From assembly GCA_934546685.1 (NCBI GenBank), contig CAKTEB010000080.1:1-11015 (forward strand): DNA of 11,015 bases, written 5' to 3'. This DNA comes from an uncultured Oscillospiraceae bacterium (GTDB taxonomy: Bacteria > Bacillota > Clostridia > Oscillospirales > Oscillospiraceae). Positions within the stretch are counted from its first letter, which is position 1; every line of letters begins with the position of its first letter. Below the pieces are notes generated by a model. That model ran no database searches and had not been told where the DNA came from. It was given only the letters and a program-made list of their open reading frames with translations. The translations under genes and the position numbers were made by a program. Below, one piece after another: positions 1 through 6,701 of the stretch.

Positions 1-195
1 TAAATGCCTAGCCCGAATTTTAATCAGGGGGCGGCGTGCCTGCGGCACTGCTTCCGCCCCCTTCGTGCCTACTGCGGGTGCGTGAGACGCATTTATGCCT
101 ACATAGGACTAAGAGCGTGGTTGCGGTAGGCACGAGCAAGGGGGGATAAGCGGAGCGCCCCTTGCGATTAAAATTCGGGCGGAGTACCAATGCGC
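1..195. repeat. Palindromic MITE-like mosaic element, copy 1 (left edge may lie outside the window)
   Basis: Perfect 15-bp inverted repeats (GCCCGAATTTTAATC at 11-25 and its complement at 166-180) bound a non-coding interior of about 140 bp. Inside, next to the left arm, is a hairpin with a perfect 9-bp stem (26-34 with 54-62). Next to the right arm is a different hairpin (about 138-145 with 157-164). Each hairpin is joined to a TCGTGCCTACTGCG-like box, and the two boxes point toward each other. No credible gene is present; frames crossing it have low-complexity composition. A second copy at 8567-8896 has its interior in the opposite orientation. MITE-like is a description of structure only: no transposase or clear target-site duplication is visible. 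Confidence 0.75.
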
Positions 196-260
196 ATTCG
201 TAACATCCGATTCGCCGACATGGAAGGCGTAAGCCGCATATAGGGTCCGGGGGATCCAAC
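196..260. repeat. Flank module of the palindromic element, copy 1
   Basis: This 65-bp non-coding block follows the right arm of the element at 1-195. It recurs in the same orientation at 8923-8987 with 63 of 65 positions identical. In the other copy a 26-bp insert separates it from the element arm. It ends in a GGTCCGGGGGATCCAAC motif, which in both places is followed by a GC-rich hairpin. Confidence 0.75.
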
Positions 261-345
261 GGGGGCCCGCAGGCCCCCTTGGTGTGTCTTTCTTCCATAT
301 CTTTCTTCACACAAAGAAAGATATGGCCCCCGGAGGGCCTGGGGC
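261..345. repeat. Double-hairpin repeat module (inverted copy at the right end of the window)
   Basis: The block starts with a GGGGGCC/GGCCCCC hairpin with loop CGCA (261-278). A perfect 13-bp hairpin follows (295-307 with 314-326, loop CACACA), then a GGCCCCCGGAGGGC box. Positions 270-338 (69 bp) are identical to the reverse complement of 10947-11015. No U-tract follows either stem, so neither looks like an ordinary terminator. Confidence 0.8.
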
Positions 346-469
346 ATCGTAGTGCGGTAAAGGGGAATAACTTCCTCCGGCCTTGCGTTGCAAGCCCTCC
401 GGGGCGCGGATTGCCACGTCGGTTCTGCGAGCCTCCCCGCAATGACATGGAAAACTTCAGCCAAAGCGC
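346..469. repeat. REP-like intergenic sequence
   Basis: The first part (about 345-357) resembles the reverse complement of the GCCGCACTACGACG box found at 10928-10941. The second part (409-446) has the form GATTGCCACGTC ... CCCCGCAATGAC. This resembles the short palindromic REP-type sequence seen in many bacterial intergenic regions, in which ATTGC and GCAAT ends flank a GC-rich core. No gene is visible. The stretch ends where the terminator of the lipid operon begins. Confidence 0.5.
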
Positions 470-503
470 AAAAAGACACGCCGCAAATCCCTTGCAGCGT
501 GTC
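470..503 (-). terminator. Rho-independent terminator of the phospholipid operon
   Basis: On the minus strand, starting 6 bases after the stop codon of the PAP2 gene, a 12-pair stem (475-486 with 492-503, one G-U pair, 5-nt loop) is followed by five T residues (474-470). It closes the four-gene operon on the left. Confidence 0.88.
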
Positions 504-509
504 CTATTT

Positions 510-1217
510 TCATCCAAAGATCCGCCGATCCACCCAATCCATGGCCCGCTGGGCCCGTCCACCCCAGCGGAATTTCCGGGCCAGCCAAAGCATGACCTCC
601 GCGATGGCCACTCCGGCCACCACATCCGCCACCACATGCTGCTTGGTAAACAGCGTGGACTGGCACACGGCCAGGGCGAAGGCCCCGGAGAACCACTGAT
701 ACCACCTGGGGATCCGCTCATCCCCCAGCACACCCCGGAAGCACATCCAGCTCTCGAGACAGTGGATGGAGGGAAACAGATCCAGGGCCGGATCCATCCG
801 GTAGATCAGCCCCAGAAGCCAGGCGGAAAAGCCGCCGCCGGTGAGGGCCGGGCGCACATTGGTGGTGGGCAGCACCAGGAAGATGAGGCCGCAGAGGACC
901 TTCGCGGCGATGTCCGCGGTGATGATCCCGTGCCAGCGGCCGGATTCTCCCCGGCCCATGAGCACATAGCCCACGGCCCAGAACAGAAAGCAGCCCACAT
1001 AGACGATGCTCCAGCCGGGCACCACCGGGATGGCGTTGTCCAGAGCGGTGGTCATGTCCGTGAGCACTCGGCCCTTGGCCAGCGCCTGGGTGATAGAGTA
1101 GATGGAGCAGTTGACCAGAAGGCAGCTCAGGGCCCCCAGCAGCCGCCGGGAGGGCAGGATGGAGGCCAGATGCCGGTCATACCAGCGGCCCAGAGTGTTT
1201 CTCGTTGAAGCTTCCAA
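510..1217 (-). CDS. PAP2-family membrane phosphatase
   Basis: Integral membrane protein of 235 residues with about five or six hydrophobic segments. The type-2 phosphatidic acid phosphatase signature is visible: RP at 122-123, PSIH at 149-152 (family PSGH), and S187-(6)-H194-(3)-D198 in STLFTKQHVVAD, which supplies the nucleophilic histidine and its partner aspartate. The first lysine of the classical KxxxxxxRP motif and the arginine of SR are absent, as in many Firmicutes PAP2-like proteins. The expected reaction is dephosphorylation of a lipid phosphate or pyrophosphate at the membrane; the substrate cannot be read from sequence. It is the last gene of the lipid operon and overlaps the end of psd by 41 bases. 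No ATG fits: the first in-frame Met (residue 41) would remove the first membrane segment. The TTG at 1217, with a weak GGGGGAA ahead of it, is my chosen start and is uncertain. Confidence 0.85.
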   Translation of the reverse strand: MEASTRNTLGRWYDRHLASILPSRRLLGALSCLLVNCSIYSITQALAKGRVLTDMTTALDNAIPVVPGWSIVYVGCFLFWAVGYVLMGRGESGRWHGIITADIAAKVLCGLIFLVLPTTNVRPALTGGGFSAWLLGLIYRMDPALDLFPSIHCLESWMCFRGVLGDERIPRWYQWFSGAFALAVCQSTLFTKQHVVADVVAGVAIAEVMLWLARKFRWGGRAQRAMDWVDRRIFG

Positions 1218-2061
1218 TGCGTTCCCCCATTTTTACCACGGTTTCCTCCCCGGCGGCGCTGTTCCGGAGAATGTCCTCGTCCAAACGGATCATATCCTGC
1301 TCCGCCATGAGCAGGACGGTGGAGCCGCCGAATTCAAAGTAGCCCTTCTCCTGGCCCCGCCTCACCTGGCCGGGGCCCAACAGGTTCGTGATCTTGCCCA
1401 CCATCAGCGCGCCTACCTCCATTTGCAGGAGGCGGCCATAGGCCGTCTGGACGCAGGTGTATTCCCGGGTGTTCTCCCGGTAGATGGGCCGGAGTCCGGC
1501 GGCGTAGGGGTTCACCGTGTGGAAGACCCCGGGGATCACCGTGGGCACCCCCTGTAGGCCGTCGCAGGGGCAGATATAGTGGTGGTAGTCGTCCACCGAG
1601 AGCCGGAAGATCAGCAGGGTGCCCCCGGAGAAAGCTTCCGACAGCCGGTCATCCCGGAGGAGGCTCCGGGCGGTGTACTCCACGCCCTTGATGAGAAAGC
1701 GCGCGTCCTCGGTGAGCTGTACCGCTGTGAGCTTGCTGTCGCAGGGGGCGATGAGATGGGCGGGCTCCGGGTCGATCTTCCGGGCCCCGTCCCGGATGGT
1801 GCGGGTGAAGAAATCGTTGAAGGAGCGGTACTGTTTCGGGGGATAGTCCGACATATCGATGCGGTTTTTTCGGATGAAGCCCTTCACGGCCAGGGCCGAA
1901 AGCCGGGTGGAGAGCAGAAATCCCATGAATTTCGAGAACCGGGGGCGGATCAGGGGCCGGAGGAGCATCCGCCCCGGGGCCGTGCCGTAGAGAAACCGGA
2001 TGGCGCCACCCTGGCCGTCATAGCTCTCCACCAGAGCGCCGTCTCGGAGGCGGCTATTCAT
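1177..2061 (-). CDS. psd: Phosphatidylserine decarboxylase proenzyme
   Basis: Pyruvoyl-dependent enzyme that decarboxylates phosphatidylserine to phosphatidylethanolamine at the inner face of the membrane; 294 residues, typical for the bacterial family. Visible motifs are FNDFFTRTIR (81-90), APCDSK with the likely catalytic Asp108, DYHHY with His160/161, FHTVNP (180-185) and FGGST (244-248). The last is the self-processing site, where the chain is expected to be cut before Ser247 to give a large beta chain and a short alpha chain with N-terminal pyruvoyl. The classical site is LGST; here it reads GGST. The ATG at 2061 overlaps the 3' end of pssA by 8 bases (ATGAATAG), so the two are translationally coupled and act in consecutive steps. 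An upstream extension in this frame is Trp/Arg/Cys-rich shadow of pssA and was rejected. Confidence 0.96.
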   Translation of the reverse strand: MNSRLRDGALVESYDGQGGAIRFLYGTAPGRMLLRPLIRPRFSKFMGFLLSTRLSALAVKGFIRKNRIDMSDYPPKQYRSFNDFFTRTIRDGARKIDPEPAHLIAPCDSKLTAVQLTEDARFLIKGVEYTARSLLRDDRLSEAFSGGTLLIFRLSVDDYHHYICPCDGLQGVPTVIPGVFHTVNPYAAGLRPIYRENTREYTCVQTAYGRLLQMEVGALMVGKITNLLGPGQVRRGQEKGYFEFGGSTVLLMAEQDMIRLDEDILRNSAAGEETVVKMGERIGSFNEKHSGPLV

Positions 2062-2779
2062 CACAGCCGCCGGGCAGAAGATCCCCAGGCTCCACGGAGT
2101 CCTCGGTGATGGCCTCGTACAGGGGCTTCTCCAGGCCCTTGCGGTTTGGAATATGGTGCTGATACAGCAGCACCACCACGGCCACCGCCGCCGCCACAAT
2201 GGCGATGAGCAGGCCGATTTGCAGATTGGTGGGCTTTTTCAGCTTGAAATCCAGAATGAACAGCAGACCCACGATCATCAGCATGGCCATGAGCACCCAG
2301 TGGAACCTGTATTCGTCCATGGCGAAGCCCAGGAGGAAGGTCAGGGGCAGGATCACGGCGATGGAGGTGATGGGCAGGCCGTGATAGACCTTTTCCCCCG
2401 CCTCGGGGTTGGTCTGCCGGTTGGTCTCCAGCACGTTGAAGAAGGCCAGCCGGATCACGCCGCAGAGGCTGTAGAAGCCCACGGCGACGCCGCCCAGAAT
2501 CCCCCGGACCCCCATGAGGGTGCAGATCATCACCGGGAAGACCCCGAAGCAGACGATATCCGCCAGGGAATCCAGCTGGATGCCGTAGAGCTTCTGGTCC
2601 TCGGTGCGGTTTTTCTTGCTCCGGGCCACCTTGCCGTCGAAGGTGTCAAAGAGCCCGGACAGGGCCAGACAGACGATGGCGATGCGGAAGTGGCCGTCCA
2701 TGGCCTGGGTCATGCCGAATATGGAGGTGAGGATGCTGAGGAAGGTCAGCACCACCGTGTAATCATAAAATCCGATCAT
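2054..2779 (-). CDS. pssA: CDP-diacylglycerol--serine O-phosphatidyltransferase
   Basis: Membrane enzyme of 241 residues that transfers phosphatidyl from CDP-diacylglycerol to L-serine, giving phosphatidylserine and CMP, the substrate of the next gene. The CDP-alcohol phosphatidyltransferase signature is complete: D45-xx-D48-G49-xx-A52-R53, then G66-xxx-D70-xxx-D74. The four aspartates bind the metal and the CDP-lipid. The spacer between AR and G is 12 residues, longer than the usual 8-9. Hydrophobic segments follow, and residues after about 205 form a polar tail. The ATG at 2779 has AGAGGAAAG just upstream and overlaps the stop of the preceding membrane-protein gene in an ATGA junction. This arrangement indicates strict co-translation. 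Identity as the serine enzyme rather than another CDP-alcohol transferase rests partly on the adjacent psd. Confidence 0.93.
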   Translation of the reverse strand: MIGFYDYTVVLTFLSILTSIFGMTQAMDGHFRIAIVCLALSGLFDTFDGKVARSKKNRTEDQKLYGIQLDSLADIVCFGVFPVMICTLMGVRGILGGVAVGFYSLCGVIRLAFFNVLETNRQTNPEAGEKVYHGLPITSIAVILPLTFLLGFAMDEYRFHWVLMAMLMIVGLLFILDFKLKKPTNLQIGLLIAIVAAAVAVVVLLYQHHIPNRKGLEKPLYEAITEDSVEPGDLLPGGCDE

Positions 2780-3843
2780 TTTCTTTCCTCTTCTCGATGT
2801 TTTTCGGGGGGCAAATGGGGTTTTCGATGTTGCCCGATCACAAATACGGCCACCGCCGTAAAGACTGCGCTGATGAGCAGCTGGCCGTAGTAGCTGATGC
2901 CCCGGCTCACTACTAGGGTGGGCAGGGTCATGGCCTCCCCGCAGACGGCTGGGAAGATCCGCATGAACATGGTCTCGCTGGCCCCCATGCCTCCGGGCAG
3001 GGGTAATAGGTCGGTCCCCAGGGAGATCATGGCCTGGAGCGTCACCACCACCGGCAGGGACCCGGTCAGGATCCCAAAGGAGCGCAGGGCGCAGAAGGTC
3101 ACGGCGAACAGGAGGCAGCGCTGCAAAACGGTCAGCAGCGTCACCCGCAGGAGCATCCAGGGCCGGGTGCGCATGACTTTTGAGGCGTCCCGGTACTGGT
3201 TCATCCATTTTTCCAGCCAGTTCAGCATTTTTTCTACCTTTTTCGTGCCCAGGAGCTTTCCCGGATGCCGGATGGCCCAGCCCAAAAAGCGTTCCACCGC
3301 CCCGGGGCAGACCACCAGCAGAATGTACAGGCCGATAAACCCGGCGTTGAGCACAATGCCCAGAATGCACCAGCCCCATACGGGTGTCAGGGCCGTCAGG
3401 ATCGCCCTGGGGCGGAGGATCAGCACCCCCAGGGCAAAGAGCACCAGCACCAGCTTATAGGTGATGGTCACCAGGATCATCACCGGCACGGACACCGCCG
3501 GGTCGATGCCGTCCTTCCGCATGAAGTACACCTGGGCGGGCTGGCCGCCCCCGGCGGAGGGGGTGATGCAGCTGAAAAAGAAGCCGATAAAGGAGTAGAG
3601 AAAGCAGTGGGGGAGCCGGTGGGGGGTGCGGAGCGTCCGCATAATGTCGTGGAGCACCAGGCTCTCCCCCAGGATAAAGGCCACCACCAGCAGGAAGGCC
3701 AGGGCCCACCAGCGGGGATCCGCCTGGGAGATCAGCTCCTTCAGGTCCCCCAGATCGCTGCCGTGGAACAGGCCGTACATGGTGAGGCCGATGACCAGGA
3801 ATAGAAATACGATGTTAAAGATCCACTTTTTCCGTCCCTGCAC
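2776..3843 (-). CDS. LPG-synthase-TM / flippase-like integral membrane protein (UPF0104 type)
   Basis: Protein of 355 residues with about eight hydrophobic segments. Two family motifs are clear: TPSAGGGQPAQ (94-104) and LPLPGGMGASE (280-290), typical of the membrane domain of lysylphosphatidylglycerol synthases (MprF N-terminus) and their stand-alone relatives. The soluble aminoacyl-transferase domain of MprF is absent, so it should not make lysyl-PG itself. In MprF this membrane part acts as a lipid flippase, so a role in moving phospholipids is reasonable but inferred. It is the first gene of the lipid operon. I place the start at GTG 3843, 8 bases after AAGGAGG. The TTG at 3867 has almost no spacing from its Shine-Dalgarno-like stretch and lies only about 5 bases from the predicted transcription start. 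The gene ends in an ATGA overlap with pssA. Confidence 0.88.
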   Translation of the reverse strand: MQGRKKWIFNIVFLFLVIGLTMYGLFHGSDLGDLKELISQADPRWWALAFLLVVAFILGESLVLHDIMRTLRTPHRLPHCFLYSFIGFFFSCITPSAGGGQPAQVYFMRKDGIDPAVSVPVMILVTITYKLVLVLFALGVLILRPRAILTALTPVWGWCILGIVLNAGFIGLYILLVVCPGAVERFLGWAIRHPGKLLGTKKVEKMLNWLEKWMNQYRDASKVMRTRPWMLLRVTLLTVLQRCLLFAVTFCALRSFGILTGSLPVVVTLQAMISLGTDLLPLPGGMGASETMFMRIFPAVCGEAMTLPTLVVSRGISYYGQLLISAVFTAVAVFVIGQHRKPHLPPEKHREEERK

Positions 3844-3878
3844 GGCGGCTCCCTCCTTCTGCCTCAAATCACCTCTAT

Positions 3879-3907
3879 ATTCTAGCAGTGTTGGGCCCGG
3901 GCTGCAA
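3879..3907 (-). promoter_or_regulatory. Promoter of the phospholipid operon
   Basis: On the minus strand TTGCAG (3907-3902) is separated by exactly 17 bases from TAGAAT (3884-3879). TGC stands directly before the -10 box (extended -10). Transcription would begin near 3872, giving a leader of about 30 bases that includes the AAGGAGGG ahead of the GTG start. Confidence 0.72.
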
Positions 3908-3961
3908 TTAAGAACAGTTTAAGATTACTTTATTTTGCGGCATAGCTCCTATATTGCGTGT

Positions 3962-3998
3962 AAAGAAAAAAAGAACGCTGGGCACAGCCCAACGTTCC
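3962..3998 (-). terminator. Rho-independent terminator upstream of the phospholipid operon
   Basis: On the minus strand a hairpin (GAACG, mismatch, TGGGC with loop TGT; arms 3974-3984 and 3988-3998) is followed by TTTTTTTCTTT. It ends leftward transcription from the blaIR side and also from the candidate promoter at 4026-4054. It insulates the lipid operon promoter at 3879-3907. Confidence 0.85.
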
Positions 3999-4025
3999 AT
4001 TCGTCACATACAGACCTTCTACTCC

Positions 4026-4054
4026 AGTATACTCGGAAAAGGACGGTTTGTCCA
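4026..4054 (-). promoter_or_regulatory. Candidate promoter for a short leader or small RNA
   Basis: On the minus strand TGGACA (4054-4049) and TATACT (4031-4026) are exactly 17 bases apart. The predicted start near 4019 lies only about 55 bases before the end of the terminator at 3962-3998, so the product would be a very short RNA or an attenuated leader of the lipid operon. The rest of 3908-4120 shows no gene. Confidence 0.5.
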
Positions 4055-4081
4055 GACTATCTCACGGGAATCGGGGAAATT

Positions 4082-4110
4082 CCCCCGGCCTGATGGGGAC
4101 AGACCGGGGG
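4082..4110 (-). terminator. Weak hairpin directly after the blaR-like gene
   Basis: A CCCCCGG/CCGGGGG stem of 7 pairs with a 15-base loop begins 11 bases after the stop codon. On the minus strand it is followed only by AATTTCCCC, so termination here would be inefficient. The stronger site is at 3962-3998. Confidence 0.4.
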
Positions 4111-4120
4111 AGAGAAGCGA

Positions 4121-6226
4121 TTATCCGATTTCGCCCTGGGCGGCCAGGTACAGGGCATAGCCGGTGCCGTTGAACTTCCAGACGCCGCTGGTGCCGGACT
4201 GGTCATACCAGTTGGTGGCCAGGGGCCAGCCCGCGGTGGAGGCCCCCTCGCCGGTGTACTCCATGGCCGCATCAAATACCGCCGTCTGCTGCTCCTCCGT
4301 CAGGAAGGAGCCCACCATCAGGGGCGTGATATAGTCGTAGAGGCTCCGGGCGTACATCTTATCCGTGAAGGAATCCGAGAAGCTCGCAAGCCACTGGGAG
4401 AAGGGGAGATCCGCCGGGGGCTGCACATAGACCTCCGTCAGCACATAGTTCCCGGTGCCCCGGATGAGCAGAGGCTCGATGAAGAAATACACGGCATTCA
4501 CCTGATAGCCGCCCAGCTCCAGGGTGGTCTCAAAGGCCTGGCTGCCGTCCTGGGCGGTGGACAGAGTGCCGCTGGAGGCATCCAGGAGGCCCGCGTCCAC
4601 ATGCTGCTGATAGGTCCAGCCGTAGTGACCATTCGGGGGCATCAGGGAGGCCATATACTCGTCCACATCCACGTCTGAGAATTCGCCCAGATCCCGGCCA
4701 AACCAGTGGATGGTGAGCTTCAAATTATTAAGGTCGCTGAGGGTCACGGAGCTGTTGGGGAAGCTCGTCCAGCTACCCTCCCCATCGTCCGGGCTCCCCA
4801 GCACCGCTTCACAGGCAGAGCGAAGGGTGTCTAGGCCACACTCCCCATCCTCGTAGAAGATCTCCACCTGATCCAGCCCCTTGGTCAGCGCCAGGTCGGT
4901 GAGATGGAACGCATAGACGATTTTCCGCACCTCCGGGTGGCCCTCCAGGCCCGTTAGAGTGGCGGAGAAGTTCTTGCCCCGGTCGGTGAGGGGCATTTCC
5001 TCCTCGGTTACATGCAGGGCCGAGCGCACCTGCTCCGGGGTCGCGCCCCAGGGAAGGTCGGTGCCCGCGTCGGTTCCGTCAAAGGTCAGGGGCACATAGG
5101 GGGCGTTTTCCCGGTCAGCTTCCAGGGCGGAGGCCGTGGGCTCCGGGGCGGCGGATTCCACCATGCTTTCGGCGCTGGAGGCTTGGAGCTCGGCGGAGGC
5201 TTCGCTTTCCTGCCGGGAGCGGGCCGTCAGGGTACAGGCGGACACGGCCAGGGCCAGGGCCAGGGCCAGGGGCGCCATCCATAGCTTTCTGCCGGAAAAG
5301 CGACTGATCTGGGCGATGCGCTGGCGGATGCTGTGTCTGCCGCCGAAGGCCGTGCGGATGTAGAGACCGTCATGGGCCTTTGCGGCGCTCTCCAGGTACA
5401 GGGCCCGGGCATACTCGGCCCGATCCACCAGGCCGGATTCCAGCACCCGCTGGTCACAGGCCCCCTCGCTGTCCCGGAAGGCCTGGAGGAAGCAGAGCCA
5501 GACCACCGGGTTGAACCAGTTCAGGGCCAGCAGCAGCCGGTAAAAGCCCTGGAGCCAAAGGTCGTGGGCCCGGAGGTGCATGGCCTCGTGTACCAGAATC
5601 GGGGCCGCCGATTCCCCGGCGATCTCCGCCGGGAGGACGATGGAGGGGCGCAGCAGTCCGCCGCTCATGGCCTGACCGCCCCGGCGCAGGGTGGGAGTTT
5701 GGCGGAGTCCCAGCTGCTTTTGAAGGTTCAGCCAGACCCGCAGGGTCTCGTCATCTCGGCACACCGGGAGGCGGCGGAGCTGCCGGGCCGTCAGCAGATA
5801 CAGGGCCGCAAACACCAGAAGCGTCACCAGCGCTCCGGCCAGGTATATGAGTTCCAGCACCTGATAGAGGCTGAGGGCGCGGGAAGGGGACGGGGAGGGC
5901 TCCGCTGCGGGCTCCGCTTCCGGGGCGGTGATGGCCGCCGGGATAGCCTCCGCCGGAAGGGCTGCGGGGGCAGCAGGTTCCACGGGAGCCTGAGCCTGGG
6001 AAACGGTCTGAGCCGCCGGGGCAGACTGGGGCAGGAAATTCTGCACGCTGGTGGGGCTCTGGGGCAGCACGGGCAGCATCAGGCGCAGGGCTAAGAGAAG
6101 CCAGAGATAGTATTTCGCCTTGCCGCTGAGGCTCCGCCGGAAGATCAGCCGCACCAGGCAGATGGCCAGGGCCGTGAGCCAGGAGCCCCAGGTGATACTC
6201 CAAAGGGCCGAAAGCAGGCCGGTCAT
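4121..6226 (-). CDS. BlaR1/MecR1-like M56 zinc metallopeptidase with an unrecognised C-terminal sensor domain
   Basis: Membrane protease of 701 residues. Hydrophobic segments lie at about 8-27, 40-54 and 121-146, with an Ala/Pro/Glu-rich linker between the second and third. The zinc site HEAMH is at 213-217, with a likely third ligand Glu254 in RDSEGACD. A fourth segment, 317-331, is followed by about 370 extracytoplasmic residues. In BlaR1 that part is a penicillin-binding domain; here I see no matching SxxK pattern and do not recognise the fold, so the signal is unknown and resistance should not be assumed. Expected role: sense an outside signal and trigger proteolysis of the BlaI-like repressor. 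Segment 317-331 ends in VSAC, a good lipobox, which is unusual inside a protein. It starts one base after the blaI stop with GGGAGG upstream, and shares its promoter. Confidence 0.88.
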   Translation of the reverse strand: MTGLLSALWSITWGSWLTALAICLVRLIFRRSLSGKAKYYLWLLLALRLMLPVLPQSPTSVQNFLPQSAPAAQTVSQAQAPVEPAAPAALPAEAIPAAITAPEAEPAAEPSPSPSRALSLYQVLELIYLAGALVTLLVFAALYLLTARQLRRLPVCRDDETLRVWLNLQKQLGLRQTPTLRRGGQAMSGGLLRPSIVLPAEIAGESAAPILVHEAMHLRAHDLWLQGFYRLLLALNWFNPVVWLCFLQAFRDSEGACDQRVLESGLVDRAEYARALYLESAAKAHDGLYIRTAFGGRHSIRQRIAQISRFSGRKLWMAPLALALALAVSACTLTARSRQESEASAELQASSAESMVESAAPEPTASALEADRENAPYVPLTFDGTDAGTDLPWGATPEQVRSALHVTEEEMPLTDRGKNFSATLTGLEGHPEVRKIVYAFHLTDLALTKGLDQVEIFYEDGECGLDTLRSACEAVLGSPDDGEGSWTSFPNSSVTLSDLNNLKLTIHWFGRDLGEFSDVDVDEYMASLMPPNGHYGWTYQQHVDAGLLDASSGTLSTAQDGSQAFETTLELGGYQVNAVYFFIEPLLIRGTGNYVLTEVYVQPPADLPFSQWLASFSDSFTDKMYARSLYDYITPLMVGSFLTEEQQTAVFDAAMEYTGEGASTAGWPLATNWYDQSGTSGVWKFNGTGYALYLAAQGEIG
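5246..5269. repeat. Short tandem repeat, four perfect hexamer units
   Basis: GGCCAG occurs four times in a row (plus-strand reading). On the coding strand it specifies the alternating Ala-Leu run of the fourth membrane segment of the M56 peptidase. A change in unit number would keep the frame and alter the segment by two residues. Confidence 0.8.
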
Positions 6227-6227
6227 A

Positions 6228-6608
6228 TCAGTTCCCTCCCTTCATCTCCTCCAGCATCCGCTGGATCTCGTCGCAGTCCTCCCGGGAGAGGCTGCCGCTG
6301 CCGGTGAGGGCCGCGATCATCTTGGCGGGGCTGCCGTCGAAGACCCGGTCTAGGAAGCTGCGGGTCTCCTCCAGGGTGCAGGCGTCCTGATCGGCGATGG
6401 GGTAATACCGATAGCAGCGGCCGCCCTTTTCCGCCCCCACCGCGCCCTTTTCCTGGAGCCGGACGATGAGGGTACGCACCATGTTGGCATTCCAGCAGGT
6501 TTTTTTCTGGAGCATGGCCAGGATATCCTTGATCTCCAGGGGGGACTGCTTCCACAGGCAGTCCAGTACCTGCCACTCGGACTCGGAAATGGAAAACTTC
6601 TGGGACAT
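6228..6608 (-). CDS. blaI: BlaI/MecI-family winged-helix repressor
   Basis: DNA-binding protein of 126 residues, the usual family length. Residues about 5-70 form the winged helix: SESEWQVLDCLW (8-19) opens the first helix, NANMVRTLIVRLQEKG (40-55) is the recognition helix, and GGRCYRYYP (62-70) is the wing. The C-terminal helices (about 78-122) should dimerise. The family represses its own operon until the partner M56 protease is activated. The ATG at 6608 has a near-ideal AAGGAGGT six bases upstream; the in-frame ATG eight codons earlier lacks a site and is rejected. Two dyads at the promoter fit autoregulation. The symbol is given for the family; the target regulon need not concern beta-lactams, because the partner lacks a recognisable penicillin sensor. 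Confidence 0.92.
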   Translation of the reverse strand: MSQKFSISESEWQVLDCLWKQSPLEIKDILAMLQKKTCWNANMVRTLIVRLQEKGAVGAEKGGRCYRYYPIADQDACTLEETRSFLDRVFDGSPAKMIAALTGSGSLSREDCDEIQRMLEEMKGGN

Positions 6609-6623
6609 GAGAAAACCTCCTTT

Positions 6624-6671
6624 GCGTAACAAATGTTATTCCTTACAAGGGCATCATAACATTTGTTACGC
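6624..6671 (-). promoter_or_regulatory. Twin BlaI-type operators at the blaI promoter
   Basis: A perfect 16-bp inverted repeat (6624-6639 and 6656-6671, spacer 16) is present. Each arm is itself a dyad, TAACAAATGTTA (6627-6638) and TAACATTTGTTA (6657-6668), matching the ACAnnTGT core known for BlaI/MecI operators. Centres are 30 bp apart, about three helical turns. One dyad sits between -35 and -10 and touches the -10 box; the other lies in the early transcript, so binding would block initiation. Confidence 0.85.
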
Positions 6672-6681
6672 TATCTGTCAA
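6653..6681 (-). promoter_or_regulatory. blaI-blaR promoter
   Basis: On the minus strand a perfect TTGACA (6681-6676) is followed after exactly 17 bases by TATGAT (6658-6653). The near-consensus strength suits an operon held down by a repressor bound at the overlapping dyads. Confidence 0.88.
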
Positions 6682-6701
6682 GGGGCTGGAGAATATTTTC
6701 C

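Noticed and set aside
279..1208. 309-codon plus-strand frame, and others opposite psd, pssA, the flippase-like gene and the M56 gene
   Set aside because: All are antisense to genes with clear motifs and have low-complexity Gly/Gln/His/Pro-rich products; the first also begins inside a repeat hairpin.
1177..2199. 46-residue N-terminal extension of Psd
   Set aside because: Sequence is Trp/Arg/Cys/Pro-rich, encoded in another frame of the pssA 3' end, and unlike Psd N-termini; the ATG at 2061 overlapping the pssA stop is the natural start.
2776..3867. TTG start at 3867 for the flippase-like protein
   Set aside because: Its Shine-Dalgarno-like AGGTGA is one base away and the predicted transcript begins only about five bases earlier; the GTG at 3843 has ideal spacing from AAGGAGG.
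4121..6608. Beta-lactam resistance regulatory system
   Set aside because: The repressor and protease belong to the BlaI/BlaR families, but the sensor region lacks penicillin-binding motifs and no beta-lactamase or PBP2a-like gene is present.
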